Part shown: one piece after another, positions 22,745 to 32,089 of the stretch
Numbering within the stretch: position 1 is the first letter of the stretch
How the letters are laid out: each line of letters begins with the position of its first letter
Assembly (NCBI RefSeq): GCF_018131185.1
Contig: NZ_JAFCJE010000005.1
Span: 1-64,000, forward strand
DNA length: 64,000 nt
Source: Bradyrhizobium diazoefficiens
Lineage (GTDB): Bacteria > Pseudomonadota > Alphaproteobacteria > Rhizobiales > Xanthobacteraceae
Reading direction: 5' to 3'
The notes under the pieces: model-generated
What the model saw: the letters and a program-made list of their open reading frames with translations, nothing else
Told to the model about the DNA's origin: nothing
Database searches by the model: none
Program-made: the position numbers and the translations under genes

Positions 22745-24016
22745 ATGCCCGAGACAACGGAGCATATCGTCATCGTCGGCGCGGGCGCAGCCGGCCTGAT
22801 GGCGGCGCGCGAGCTGGCGCGGGCCGGCCGGAAGGTGACGGTCCTAGAGGCGCGAAGGCGCTGCGGCGGCCGCATCCATCCGCTGCCTGCTGAAGAGTTC
22901 GGCTATCCCGCCGCGGGCGGCGCCGAATTCGTCCATGGCGAGGCGCCCGTCACGCGCACACTGCTGCGCGAGGCCGGGCTGTCGCTTCGGGCGCTCGAGG
23001 GCGAGCAGTGGAGCTTTGACGGCACGACGCTCTCGCGCGAAGGGCGCGACGATCCGCACAAGGCGGAGCTTCAGGCCGTGCTACGCGACTTGAAGGACGA
23101 TCTCTCCGTCGCCGAATTCCTGCGCCGGCATTTTGCCGGAGATGATTATGCGCCGATGCGCCAGTCGATCGCGCGAATGGTCGAGGGCTATGACGCGGCC
23201 GACCCCGAGCGCGCCTCGACGCTGGCGCTGCGTGAGGAATGGATGGATGGCGGGCACGCGCCGCAGGCGCGCATCGACGGGGGCTATGGCGCGCTGATCG
23301 ACTTTCTGGCGGCGGATTGCCGGAGCCTGGGCGTCACCATCCATCTCGGCTGTGTGGTGTCGGCGATCGAGGAGGACGGCCGCATGCTGACCGTTCACTG
23401 CACCGGCGGCGATGTCCATGGTTGCGACCGCGTGATCCTCACCGTGCCGCTGCTGCTGCTGCGCGAGATGGCTCTGCCGGCGAGCGCGCGCGCGAAGTTG
23501 GCAGCTAGCGGCGACATCGGCTTCGGCAATGTCGTCAAGATACTGCTGCGCTTCGCGCGGCCATGGTGGTGCGAGCGCGAGCGGGGTCTCGCTGGCATGA
23601 CCTTCCTGCTATCGGACGAGATGATCCCGGTGTGGTGGACGCAATATCCGAGTCGGCATGCCGTGCTCACCGGCTGGTTCGGCGGTCCGCGCACGGCGGA
23701 ACTCGAAAACCTCGATCCGCAGGGACTGATCGAGGCCGGGCTCGGTTCACTCGCCGCCATCTTCAAGCTGTCGCGCGAGACCATCGCGCGCGAGCTCGTG
23801 GCGGCGACGGCGACTAACTGGGCGCACGATCCCTTCGCCCGCGGCGCCTATTCCTGGGCGACGCCGGCAACGCGCGCGGCGCAAGCGATCCTCGCGCGTG
23901 CCGATGGCGCGGTGCGGTTCTCCGGCGAGGCGCTCTATCGCGGAGCCGACATGGGCACGGTCGAGGCAGCGCTGGCGAGCGGTCTGGAAACGGCGGGGAT
24001 GATCTTGCGGGGATGA
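22745..24016 (+). CDS. FAD-dependent amine oxidase
   Basis: A 423-residue flavin amine oxidase. The Rossmann motif IVIVGAGAAGLMAARELARAG is at 8-28, then VLEARRRCGGRI, the FAD-binding extension, and the C-terminal SGEALYRGADMGTVEAALASG. It oxidatively deaminates an amine or polyamine; the substrate is not clear. It follows the RibD-like gene closely in one operon and ends at a perfect hairpin terminator at 24032-24054. Confidence 0.88.
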   Translation: MPETTEHIVIVGAGAAGLMAARELARAGRKVTVLEARRRCGGRIHPLPAEEFGYPAAGGAEFVHGEAPVTRTLLREAGLSLRALEGEQWSFDGTTLSREGRDDPHKAELQAVLRDLKDDLSVAEFLRRHFAGDDYAPMRQSIARMVEGYDAADPERASTLALREEWMDGGHAPQARIDGGYGALIDFLAADCRSLGVTIHLGCVVSAIEEDGRMLTVHCTGGDVHGCDRVILTVPLLLLREMALPASARAKLAASGDIGFGNVVKILLRFARPWWCERERGLAGMTFLLSDEMIPVWWTQYPSRHAVLTGWFGGPRTAELENLDPQGLIEAGLGSLAAIFKLSRETIARELVAATATNWAHDPFARGAYSWATPATRAAQAILARADGAVRFSGEALYRGADMGTVEAALASGLETAGMILRG

Positions 24017-24031
24017 CCGACCGGCAAGAAA

Positions 24032-24054
24032 AAGGCCCGCGTCCCGCGGGCCTT
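24032..24054. terminator. Bidirectional intrinsic terminator
   Basis: A perfect 10-bp stem AAGGCCCGCG/CGCGGGCCTT with loop TCC, between convergent genes. Five A residues precede it on the plus strand, giving a T-run for minus-strand transcripts, so it should end the His/Tyr/Gly-rich gene and probably the amine oxidase operon. Confidence 0.85.
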
Positions 24055-24077
24055 AATCTCTCTCACGGTCTCATCTC

Positions 24078-24395
24078 TCACCAGCGTCCGCCGCCGAAGC
24101 TGAACGTCACGCCAGGGCCGCCGCCGCCATAATATCCGTACGGTCCACCGCCGTAATAGCCGTGGTGGCGGGGGTAATAGCCGTAGCTGCGATAATGCGG
24201 ACGGTAGTAGCCGTGATGATGCCGCCAATGATGATGGTGACCATGCCAGCGATGGTGCCTGCGATGCGCGCTGATGTCGGTGGTCTGGCTTTCCTGCGCG
24301 CTCTGTTTCGCGCTTGAACCGCCGGCCGCGTTTGCCGCCGTTCCGCCTGCAAGCGCCGCAGTTCCGACGGCCATCGCGACAATGAGATACTTCAT
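24078..24395 (-). CDS. Secreted His/Tyr/Gly-rich small protein
   Basis: A 105-residue precursor with a signal peptide (MKYLIVAMAVGTAALAGGTAANAA), then a low-complexity region of His, Tyr, Arg and Gly (RRHHRWHGHHHHWRHHHGYY, later GYYGGGPYGYYGGGGP) ending FSFGGGRW. The histidine clusters could bind metal ions in the periplasm, which is a composition-based guess. Similar short secreted repeats are common in Bradyrhizobium. Its transcript ends at the hairpin terminator. Confidence 0.7.
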   Translation of the reverse strand: MKYLIVAMAVGTAALAGGTAANAAGGSSAKQSAQESQTTDISAHRRHHRWHGHHHHWRHHHGYYRPHYRSYGYYPRHHGYYGGGPYGYYGGGGPGVTFSFGGGRW

Positions 24396-24661
24396 GTCAT
24401 CACTCCAGTTGAATGTCGTGTGACAACAGATGGGCGGCGACTGCGTTCCAGCAAGTTGCGGGCGTCGAAAGGACGCAGCGCGGGCGTTCCATGCGCGACA
24501 TGAACGATGTCGTAAGCTTTATCGTGCAGCACCGGCGTCGATCGCATTGTTGCCATCACTTGGCCGCGGATAAGGCGATTACGTTACCGGCTTCGTGACT
24601 CTCGTGCCCCGGACTGAGCGCAGCGTCTCCCCTTGCGATGCGACGAGCGACGCTCTCATCG
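24396..24661. other. Intergenic stretch, no gene recognised
   Basis: About 266 bases between two minus-strand genes. It must carry the promoter of the His/Tyr/Gly-rich gene, but I cannot assign elements. Short ORFs here show no family features. Confidence 0.35.
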
Positions 24662-25009
24662 TCACGGATGCGGATCGGGAAAGCCGTGCCGTTCGGAGAG
24701 CGCAGCGAGGATCGCGTCCTTGTCGGCAATGAAGAGGTGACCCTGATGAATGCCGGTCCGGTGCGGCGAGGTCGTTCCGTCAGCCAGCACCAGCAGCGGC
24801 AGCGATTGGTTCTCCTCGCCGAGAAGCGCGACCACCGGCCGCCTGGGACGCGGCCATGCGATGCGCTCGACATCCAGCTTTTCGGCGAGCTGCGGAAACG
24901 AGGCCAGCACGCCCTCAATCAACGCGCAATGCCAGCAATAGAACACGCGCCCCGGAAAGGCCGGGTCCTCGAAGCCGGGGCGCAGCAGAAATAGGCGGTC
25001 GCGCGTCAT
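24662..25009 (-). CDS. DUF3088 family protein
   Basis: A 115-residue protein of the DUF3088 type with a thioredoxin-like layout (LFLLRPGFEDPAFPGRVFYC, WHCALIEGVLASFPQLAEKL, LLGEENQSLPLLVLADG). The Cys-x-x-Cys in FYCWHC (residues 25-28) could be redox active. ATG 25009 is chosen; the longer frame to 25300 overlaps the upstream divergent gene. The role is unknown, possibly thiol-disulphide exchange. Confidence 0.82.
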   Translation of the reverse strand: MTRDRLFLLRPGFEDPAFPGRVFYCWHCALIEGVLASFPQLAEKLDVERIAWPRPRRPVVALLGEENQSLPLLVLADGTTSPHRTGIHQGHLFIADKDAILAALSERHGFPDPHP

Positions 25010-25211
25010 GGATCGCTCCGAAGCTTCGGCGCCTTGCTGAGGATCAAGGCGGACGAGATATGCGAGGAAGGTGAACGTTTCGGCCCTCCCGGCGAGAGCG
25101 CTCACATGCTCTTGAACGCCGCGACCGCCGCGCTTGATCCATCGCAAGCTCGGCCGCGGCCTGCGCATGCAATGTCGCCCGCGACAATTCGTACAGCAAT
25201 CGAGGCAAGTC

Positions 25212-26771
25212 ATGAAGGCGTATTTCGTCGGCGGCGGCATTGGATCGCTCGCGGGCGCGGCGTTCCTGATCCGGGACGCGCAGCAGGCGGGGCGTGACAT
25301 CGTGATCTACGAGGCGCAGCCGCTGGTCGGTGGCAGTCTCGACGGCGCCCAGCTCGCGAACGGCGCCTATTCGCTGCGCGGCGGGCGCATGCTGACCACC
25401 GACCATTATGAATGCACCTGGGATCTGCTCTCCAGCATCCCCTCGCTCGAGCATCCGGGCCTCAGCGTGCGCGACGAGACCGTCGCGTTCAATCTGGAGA
25501 ACCCGGCGAACTCGCAGGCGCGGCTGGTCGACCGCAACCGCTTCAAGGTCGACGTCTCGCATATGGGTTTTTCCGCACGCGACCGGCTGGAGCTGCTGCG
25601 GCTCACCGAAGCGTCGGAGGAGACGCTCGGCAACAGCCGCATCACCGACTGGCTCTCGCCGAAGTTCTTCGAGTCCAATTTCTGGTACATGTGGCAGACC
25701 ACCTTCGCGTTCCAGCCCTGGCACAGCGCGGTCGAGCTGAAGCGTTATCTGCATCGCTTCATAAGCGAGTTTCCGCGCATCGAGACGCTCGCCGGCGTCA
25801 AGCGCACCGTCTACAATCAGTATGATGCGATCGTGCGGCCGCTCGCCGATTGGCTGAAGCGGCAGGGCGTGCAATTCGTGCGCGGCACTGCAGTCACCGA
25901 CATGACGATCGAGAGCGAGGACGGACGCTTGCGGGTGCGCCAGCTCGTGCTCGACCGCGACGGCCGCACCGCCAACGTTCGGATCGAGGACGGCGACCTC
26001 GTGTTCTTCCAGAACGGATCGATGACGGACGCCTCGAGCCTGGGCACGATGACCGAGCCGCCGCCGCGCCTGACCAAGAGGGACAGTCAGGGTTGGACGC
26101 TCTGGGAGACGATCGCGAAAGGCCGTCCCGAGTTCGGCAATCCCTCCGTCTTCAACAGCTCGATCCCCGAATCCTATTGGCTGTCCTTCACCGTCACCTG
26201 CCGCGATCCACGCTTCTTCGACCGGATGGAGGCGTTCTCCGGCAACAGGGCCGGCACCGGCGGGCTCGTGACGTTCAAGGATTCCAACTGGCTGATGTCG
26301 GTCGTGCTCTATCACCAGCCGCATTTCGCAGGGCAGCCAAAGAACGTGCAGGTGTTCTGGGGCTATGCGCTGCATCCCGACCGCGTCGGCAATTTCGTCG
26401 GCAAGCCGATGTCCGACTGCGGCGGCGCGGATATTTTGAAGGAGCTGTGCGGGCACCTGAACTTCGATCCCGATGTGTTCGAGGACGCAATCTGCGTTCC
26501 CTGCCGCATGCCCTACATCACCAGCATGTTCATGCCGCGTAACCTGACTGATCGGCCGCTGCCGGTGCCGAAGAATTCGGTCAACCTCGCGTTCGTCAGC
26601 CAGTTCGTCGAAATCCCCGACGACGTCGTGTTCACCGTCGAATATTCGGTGCGGGCAGCACAGATGGCGGTCTATCAGCTCATGAAGGTCGATCGCCCGG
26701 TGCCGCCGGTGACGCGGCACGACAGGTCGCTCGCGGTGATCTTCGCGACGCTGGAGAAGGCGTTCGCGTGA
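25212..26771 (+). CDS. Oleate hydratase family flavoprotein
   Basis: A 519-residue protein of the oleate hydratase (67-kDa myosin-cross-reactive antigen) family, which adds water to the cis double bond of unsaturated fatty acids using FAD as a structural cofactor. Features are N-terminal KAYFVGGGIGSLAGAAFLI, YSLRGGRMLTTDHYECTWDL, and near the end FVSQFVEIPDDVVFTVEYSV. It is shorter than classical members (about 590-650). The active-site segment that in known enzymes reads GGREM-E is GGRMLTTD here, so catalysis may differ. GAGG precedes ATG 25212. Confidence 0.85.
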   Translation: MKAYFVGGGIGSLAGAAFLIRDAQQAGRDIVIYEAQPLVGGSLDGAQLANGAYSLRGGRMLTTDHYECTWDLLSSIPSLEHPGLSVRDETVAFNLENPANSQARLVDRNRFKVDVSHMGFSARDRLELLRLTEASEETLGNSRITDWLSPKFFESNFWYMWQTTFAFQPWHSAVELKRYLHRFISEFPRIETLAGVKRTVYNQYDAIVRPLADWLKRQGVQFVRGTAVTDMTIESEDGRLRVRQLVLDRDGRTANVRIEDGDLVFFQNGSMTDASSLGTMTEPPPRLTKRDSQGWTLWETIAKGRPEFGNPSVFNSSIPESYWLSFTVTCRDPRFFDRMEAFSGNRAGTGGLVTFKDSNWLMSVVLYHQPHFAGQPKNVQVFWGYALHPDRVGNFVGKPMSDCGGADILKELCGHLNFDPDVFEDAICVPCRMPYITSMFMPRNLTDRPLPVPKNSVNLAFVSQFVEIPDDVVFTVEYSVRAAQMAVYQLMKVDRPVPPVTRHDRSLAVIFATLEKAFA

Positions 26772-26806
26772 TGCCGGTTCGGCGGCGCTGGTGCCTGCGA
26801 TCGCGG

Positions 26807-28657
26807 CTATGGCGGCGCCGCCAGCGGCAGGGCGACGTGAAAGACGGCGCCGCCTGAGGGCGCGTTCTCGGCCCAGATCCGCCCGCCATGCGCTTCGACG
26901 ATGGTATGGGCGATCGACAGGCCGATGCCCATGCCTTGCGCCTTGGTCGTGAAGAACGGCTTGAATATCTCCGTCACCTTCTCTGGAAGGATTCCGTCAC
27001 CGGCATCGGCGACGGAGACGAGAGCCAGATTGCCCTCGGCGAGACTGGTTCGGCCGACCACGCGGCGCCGCTTGTTCGGTAGATGGGCCACGGCGTCGAT
27101 GCCGTTCATGGCCAGATTCAGAATGGCCTGCTGGAGCTGAACCTTGTCGCCCTTGACGCGGATATCCGTGGACGAGGGTTCCGTTGCGAGCTCGACATCG
27201 TGCGTCAAGGCCTGCACAGATAGGAAGCGAAACACCTCGCCGACCATCGCATTGAGGTCGAGCTCGTGCCGTGCGGTCGGGTCTCGTTTCAGAAACGCAC
27301 GCAGCCGGCTGATGATTTCGGCGGCCCGCTGATCGTCTCGGCGAATGTGGGCCAATATGTCATCGATCTCGCCGAGGTCGGGAGCCGGATTCCGCAATAT
27401 AAGCTGGGCGGACTCGGCATTGATCATGATGGCGGCGAGCGGCTGGTTCAGCTCGTGGGCGAGCGAGGCAGTCATCTCGCCCACGGTGGCGCGGCGATTC
27501 AAGTGGGCGAGTTCCGACATGCGCTGCCGCGCTTCGACCTCGGCCATGAAGCGCAGGTGGCGCTCGCGCAGCAAAATCGCGATCATCATCGCCTGCAGCA
27601 GAACGATGCTCGCAACGATGGTGACGTGCCAGTGATACTGCCCCCAGAAGGTCGGTTCACGGAAACGTACCTCGCTGCCGGGGGGCAGATTGGCCTCGTT
27701 CACGTTCCAGCGCTTCAGCTGGCGCCAGTCGAAGATCGGCTTCACGTTGTCCCCGCCGAAGGGGACGATGTTCGACGGCGCTTCGCCGTCGAGTATCCGC
27801 ATGGCGACTTCGCCGGCTTCCCGTCCGATGATCTCCGGCATCAGCAGGAAGCCGCCGACGCCCGATCGCCCGAGGAATGTGTCGGATGTGATGACAATCG
27901 GACGGTTCGCAGTCTCGGCGACGAGCGCGAGCGCCGACGCCGGGGAATAATAGGTGCCTTCGCCGTCGGAATACATCGCGGAGGTCAGGATCGCGGAACG
28001 GTCGGGCAGCGAAGCGACTTGCTTGCGGACGTCGCGTAGCACGGCATCGGAGAGATCTGTGACTTCGAGGCCTGGCATCATGGCCGCGAAGTCCTGCCTC
28101 CAATGTCCATACACCAGCGGATTCCTCCAGGCATCGCCCACGAGGACGACACGGGTCAGGTCGGGGACGATGGCGCGCGCAGCTTTCAGCAAATGTGCCG
28201 GCGTCACGCGGGCGAAGACCGCGGTGGTATCGGGCAGAAACAGCGCGCGCGTTTCGGGCAGATCAGGCACAAAGCCGTAGACGACTGGCGCGGCCGGCCA
28301 AATCTCCTGCTTGCGCTTTTGAAGGAATTTCGCCGATGTGACGCCAATTGAAACGATGACGTCGATCGGCCGCTGTGCATATTTGGCCCTGAGGTGGCCG
28401 ACCAGGCTCTCTTCATAGCCGGGCCCCGGGAAGCGGCTGAGATCGAGGCTCTCGCCGTAGATCACCGTGTGAGCCGTCCCGCTCTGCTTCGCAGCGGCGC
28501 GGATGCCGGTAAAGATCTCGGAATAAAACGGCGAGCGAAAATCGGCTTCTTCAAGAACCAGGATCGAACGCTGCCGCTTGCTCTCGGCTGCGATGCAGTC
28601 GCGCGACAAGCTTGCGAGCAGGCAGACGATCAGGATGCGCACCAGCCCGGTGATCAT
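26807..28657 (-). CDS. Sensor histidine kinase with periplasmic ABC-type binding domain
   Basis: A 616-residue membrane sensor. A signal/TM start (MITGLVRILIVCLLASLSRD) is followed by a periplasmic ABC substrate-binding-like domain at about 30-320 (VSIGVTSAKFLQKRK, VVLVGDAWRNPLVYGHW), a transmembrane segment at about 345-363, a HisKA dimerisation helix with phospho-acceptor His401 (SLAHELNQPLAAI), and an ATPase domain with NLAMNGIDAV, ADAGDGILP and GMGIGLSIAHTIVEAHGGR. No response regulator is adjacent, so its partner must be elsewhere. The start at 28657 removes a non-hydrophobic extension of 42 residues. Confidence 0.9.
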   Translation of the reverse strand: MITGLVRILIVCLLASLSRDCIAAESKRQRSILVLEEADFRSPFYSEIFTGIRAAAKQSGTAHTVIYGESLDLSRFPGPGYEESLVGHLRAKYAQRPIDVIVSIGVTSAKFLQKRKQEIWPAAPVVYGFVPDLPETRALFLPDTTAVFARVTPAHLLKAARAIVPDLTRVVLVGDAWRNPLVYGHWRQDFAAMMPGLEVTDLSDAVLRDVRKQVASLPDRSAILTSAMYSDGEGTYYSPASALALVAETANRPIVITSDTFLGRSGVGGFLLMPEIIGREAGEVAMRILDGEAPSNIVPFGGDNVKPIFDWRQLKRWNVNEANLPPGSEVRFREPTFWGQYHWHVTIVASIVLLQAMMIAILLRERHLRFMAEVEARQRMSELAHLNRRATVGEMTASLAHELNQPLAAIMINAESAQLILRNPAPDLGEIDDILAHIRRDDQRAAEIISRLRAFLKRDPTARHELDLNAMVGEVFRFLSVQALTHDVELATEPSSTDIRVKGDKVQLQQAILNLAMNGIDAVAHLPNKRRRVVGRTSLAEGNLALVSVADAGDGILPEKVTEIFKPFFTTKAQGMGIGLSIAHTIVEAHGGRIWAENAPSGGAVFHVALPLAAPP

Positions 28658-28805
28658 ACGCGCGCTACTGGACCGTCGGCCCGTCCCCACTGCGATCGCG
28701 TCTCCGCGATGAGGACGCTCGGGTGAGCATAACCGCCTCGCCTGGAGTTTCAACGGAGCGATGTGTGACGGTTGCGCTACCACGCCAAGCCGGGCGGAAG
28801 TGTCG

Positions 28806-29402
28806 CTACTTGAACGGATCCTGGATCGACGGCGCGGACTGCCGGATGCGGCGCACGCTCACCGGCGTACCGTCGGAGACGAACAGCAGTTCATATCGAC
28901 GGCCTTCGTTGTCGGTCGCCCAGCAGGTGACATCGGTCACCTTCCTGGCGGCGAAATTGCCGGTCTGGCGGCAGACGCCGGTGGAGGTCTGCTCGGCCGG
29001 TACCGGCAGACCGTCGACCTTGGGCCGGTCCTTCGAGTTGAGCAGCATGCGGTCGATCGGCAGCTCGTAGGAATTGTCGTCGGCGCGCTTGCCGTTCTCG
29101 CCGGAAAACGACACCACGTGGCTGTCGTCCGAGGGATCGTCGACCGCGACCGCGAAATTGACCCGGCCCTTGTCGCCATGGGCGTAGGCCACCGTCTTGC
29201 AGGCCAAGGTGCGGCCGGCGACCTTGAACGTCTTGCAGTGGCCGGACATCAGCGCCAGCAGGTCGATATAGGCGTTCTGCTGTGCCGACGGATTGTTGAC
29301 CGGGATCGGCCTGGAAGTTTCGGCAAAACAAGGACTTGCCGAAGCGGCAAGGGTGATGGCCAAAGCAAGAATGGCGGCCAGCGGCGGTCGGCAGAGGCGC
29401 AT
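28806..29402 (-). CDS. Secreted hypothetical protein
   Basis: A 198-residue precursor with signal peptide (RLCRPPLAAILALAITLAA up to ASPCFA). The mature part has four cysteines (HCKTFKV, LACKTV, GVCRQTG, VTCWATD) that could form two disulphides in the periplasm. No family is recognised. ATG 29402 gives the canonical signal peptide; the longer frame to 29564 is rejected. It is a single gene. Confidence 0.65.
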   Translation of the reverse strand: MRLCRPPLAAILALAITLAASASPCFAETSRPIPVNNPSAQQNAYIDLLALMSGHCKTFKVAGRTLACKTVAYAHGDKGRVNFAVAVDDPSDDSHVVSFSGENGKRADDNSYELPIDRMLLNSKDRPKVDGLPVPAEQTSTGVCRQTGNFAARKVTDVTCWATDNEGRRYELLFVSDGTPVSVRRIRQSAPSIQDPFK

Positions 29403-29596
29403 CGGAGGGCTCACATGCCAGGGAACCAGGGACAGGTTCCGCACCATAACCATCGAACCGCAAATTGGTTGCGACCCCGTTTGTCTCGCCGACCCCGCAT
29501 GGAATACCACTGCGCCACCCCAACGGCGATGAACCCAAATCGCCAACCCGTCCCGCCGCCACATGCCGTGAGGCCGGTGTTTTTTTCGTGGCGGAG

Positions 29597-30910
29597 CTAA
29601 CCCATGGCCGCCTGCCAGCGCCTGTCGCGTAAGGAGGGCCGGCGGTGCAGGCGGGCGTCCAGCAGGGCGCGGGCGCGGGGCAGCTCACCGCCGCGCATGA
29701 GGGCGACGATATAGGTATCTTCGATCAACTCGCGCTGGGCATGGCTGCCACCGATGCGCACGACCTCGCCGAGCACCGGGGCGAGCGTTTGCACGCATGC
29801 GGCGTAGTCCTCATCCGCGAAGGCGGCCAGCGCGCGGAAGACCGCCGGCACGACGGCGCCGGCCGGCAGCTTGCCCTCGGCGAGCCGCTGCTCGATGACC
29901 GCAAGGCGCGCGGTGAGCGCCTCGCGGTTCTGCGTCGCCGCCGCGAACAGCGCCATGTGGACATCGGCGAAAGACAGGCTCGACTTCGGAAACAGTTTTT
30001 GCGCTGCGTTGTCGGCTTCCAGCCACAGCGTCTCCGGTACGGTGTGGCCATACGCCGACAGGCGCCAGAGCAGCGAGGCGGCATCGGTGATGACGTTGAG
30101 CGGCGGCGCCTGCGTGACTGATGGCCGGAGCACGTCGGCATAGATCGACAGCGCGCGAACCGCATCGCCATGCTCGAGCGCGCCGAGCGCCTGGTGCCAG
30201 CGGATATGGCCGTGCAGGATTCCGGCGCGGTCGTAACCGGGTATCCACTCGTCAACCAGGCGATCGGCCGCATCGATCGAGCCGTCCTCGAACATCGCAT
30301 GCAGCACCGCATGCGCGGCATGGGCGTTCGCCCGGTGCAAATTGAAGCCGCGCTCGGTGACGCCGCGGCCGCGCGCGACATCGCCATTCTCGGTCATCGC
30401 CCAGCCATGCATGGTGAGGAACCACCAGTCCTCGCCGTAATACTGCGCCACGCGCTCGCACAGCTCGTGCCGCGCACGGTCGTGATCGGCCATGCCGGAG
30501 AAGGCGAACAGGCCGAACGCGCCGAGCGGCAGCGACAGCACCAATGCATCGCGCGGCCATTCGTCGATGTGCTTCAGCGTCGATGCGATCGCTTCCGGCA
30601 AGCGGCCCTCGATCGCGAGTGCCAGCGTCGCGACATGCGAGCGCTCGCGCGCGGTGCCGCGCTTCGCCACCAGCTCGCGCGCGAGCGCCGCCTTGATCCG
30701 CGCCAGGTCGCCCTGCTGGTAGAAGGCGTGCACGCGGGCGCGGGCGATATGGGCCAGCGCGAAATCCGGGTCGGCCGCAATCGCACGCTCCAGCGCCTCT
30801 GCCGTTCCGGTCCAGCCCGAGAGCATGAGATCGACGCCTTCTCGATAGGCTGATGCCGCTGCGTCGGATGCGGTGGAGAGCGGCAGGCCGTAGCGGTCTT
30901 CAAGCGCCAT
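29597..30910 (-). CDS. TTC38-like tetratricopeptide repeat protein
   Basis: A 437-residue soluble protein of helical repeats, resembling tetratricopeptide repeat protein 38. Typical stretches are EALERAIAADPDFALAHIAR, HGWAMTENGDVARGRGVTER and AHAAHAVLHAMFEDG. It has no signal peptide and probably acts as a scaffold or unassigned enzyme partner. An aldo/keto reductase gene ends 15 bases upstream, so the two are likely co-transcribed. Confidence 0.82.
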   Translation of the reverse strand: MALEDRYGLPLSTASDAAASAYREGVDLMLSGWTGTAEALERAIAADPDFALAHIARARVHAFYQQGDLARIKAALARELVAKRGTARERSHVATLALAIEGRLPEAIASTLKHIDEWPRDALVLSLPLGAFGLFAFSGMADHDRARHELCERVAQYYGEDWWFLTMHGWAMTENGDVARGRGVTERGFNLHRANAHAAHAVLHAMFEDGSIDAADRLVDEWIPGYDRAGILHGHIRWHQALGALEHGDAVRALSIYADVLRPSVTQAPPLNVITDAASLLWRLSAYGHTVPETLWLEADNAAQKLFPKSSLSFADVHMALFAAATQNREALTARLAVIEQRLAEGKLPAGAVVPAVFRALAAFADEDYAACVQTLAPVLGEVVRIGGSHAQRELIEDTYIVALMRGGELPRARALLDARLHRRPSLRDRRWQAAMG

Positions 30911-30925
30911 GGACGTCTCCGGGGT

Positions 30926-31936
30926 TCAAGCCGTCCGCGCGCGGCGGCCTTCGATCGGGTAGGCGGGATCGTTATAGCCGGGCGTCGAGGGATGGCCTGG
31001 GACGACCAGCCTGTCGACCAGCGCCTCGTCATCTCCAGTGAAGCGATAATCGAGCGCACTGACGTAGCCGTCCCACTGCTCCTCGGTGCGTGGGCCCGCG
31101 ACGATCGAGGAGACGAAGGCGGAATTCAGCACCCATGCAACCGCGAACTGGCCGGCGGTGATGCCCTTCCTCTCCGCGTGCGCCTTGATCTCCTGCGCGA
31201 GCTGGAGTGATTCCGGCCGCCATTCGGTCTGCATCATGCGGGTGTCGTTGCGGCCCGCGCGCGTCTCCTTGTCCGGGGCGGCATCGGGCTTGTACTTGCC
31301 GGTAAGGACACCGCGCGCCAGAGGACTGTAGGGCACGATGCCGAGGCCGTAATAGGAACAGGCCGGAAAATGCTCGACCTCGGGCATGCGGTTCATCGCG
31401 TTGTAATAGGGCTGGCTCACCGCGGGACGGTCGATGCCGAGGCGGTCGCAGATGTTGCAGATCTCGGCGACGCGCCAGGCGCGGTAGTTCGACACGCCGA
31501 AATAGCGCACCTTGCCCGCACGGATCAAATCGCCCATTGCGCGCACCGTCTCCTCCAGCGGCGTCGCATGGTCTTCCTTGTGCAGATAGTAGATGTCGAT
31601 GTGTTCGGTGCCGAGCCGCTGCAAGCTCTCGTCGGCGGCCTGCAACACCCAGCGCCGCGACAGCCCGACGCGATTGGGATCGTTGCCCATGGGATTGGCG
31701 AGCTTGGTGGCGAGCACCCAGGCGTGGCGATTGCCGGCAATGGCACGTCCGACGACCTCCTCGGAGGCGCCCTTCGAATAGGCGTCCGCGGTGTCGATGA
31801 AGTTGATGCCGGCCCCGTGCGCCTTGTCGATGATCCTCTTGGAGGCCGCTTCATTGGTCGGCCCGCCAAACATCATGGTGCCCAGACAAATCGGCGATAC
31901 TTTCAGGCCGCTGCGGCCAAGCTGGCGGTATTGCAT
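30926..31936 (-). CDS. Aldo/keto reductase
   Basis: A 336-residue NADPH-dependent aldo/keto reductase. Residues seen are N-terminal MQYRQLGRSGLKVSPICLGT, FIDTADAYSKGASEEVVGRA (Asp and Tyr of the tetrad), LATKLANPMG (Lys) and IDIYYLHKED (His). The overall pattern fits the YajO/Tas-like bacterial group acting on aldehydes or ketones. ATG 31936 is chosen over 31978 because the family starts at MQYRQLG. It is probably in an operon with the downstream TPR gene. Confidence 0.92.
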   Translation of the reverse strand: MQYRQLGRSGLKVSPICLGTMMFGGPTNEAASKRIIDKAHGAGINFIDTADAYSKGASEEVVGRAIAGNRHAWVLATKLANPMGNDPNRVGLSRRWVLQAADESLQRLGTEHIDIYYLHKEDHATPLEETVRAMGDLIRAGKVRYFGVSNYRAWRVAEICNICDRLGIDRPAVSQPYYNAMNRMPEVEHFPACSYYGLGIVPYSPLARGVLTGKYKPDAAPDKETRAGRNDTRMMQTEWRPESLQLAQEIKAHAERKGITAGQFAVAWVLNSAFVSSIVAGPRTEEQWDGYVSALDYRFTGDDEALVDRLVVPGHPSTPGYNDPAYPIEGRRARTA

Positions 31937-31982
31937 GGGCGGGTCCTCGATATTGGTGAGAGGCAGCATAGCCAGCAACGCC

Positions 31983-32061
31983 CGTCATTGCGAGCGCAGC
32001 GAAGCAATCCAGAACTGCGTGCGCGGGGAGATGCTGGATTGCTTCGTCGCTCGCAATGACG
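31983..32061. repeat. Palindromic intergenic repeat, family A
   Basis: Arms CGTCATTGCGAGCG...GCAATCCAG (31983-32012) and its inverted partner CTGGATTGC...CAATGACG (32034-32061) pair over 28 bases with a two-base bulge. This is a long REP-like element common in Bradyrhizobium. Confidence 0.85.
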
Positions 32062-32089
32062 AGGTGAGGAAGGCCCCCCTTCATTCTCT

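Noticed and set aside
23239..23508. Secondary plus-strand frames within the amine oxidase gene
   Set aside because: They are out-of-frame Arg-rich translations of a gene with clear FAD motifs.
25135..25160. TGATCC upstream of the oleate hydratase-family gene as a fifth ECF promoter
   Set aside because: After 16 bases the sequence is CGGC, not CGTT.
25044..26720. Long minus-strand ORF of 558 codons
   Set aside because: It is antisense to the oleate hydratase-family gene and lacks any family motif.
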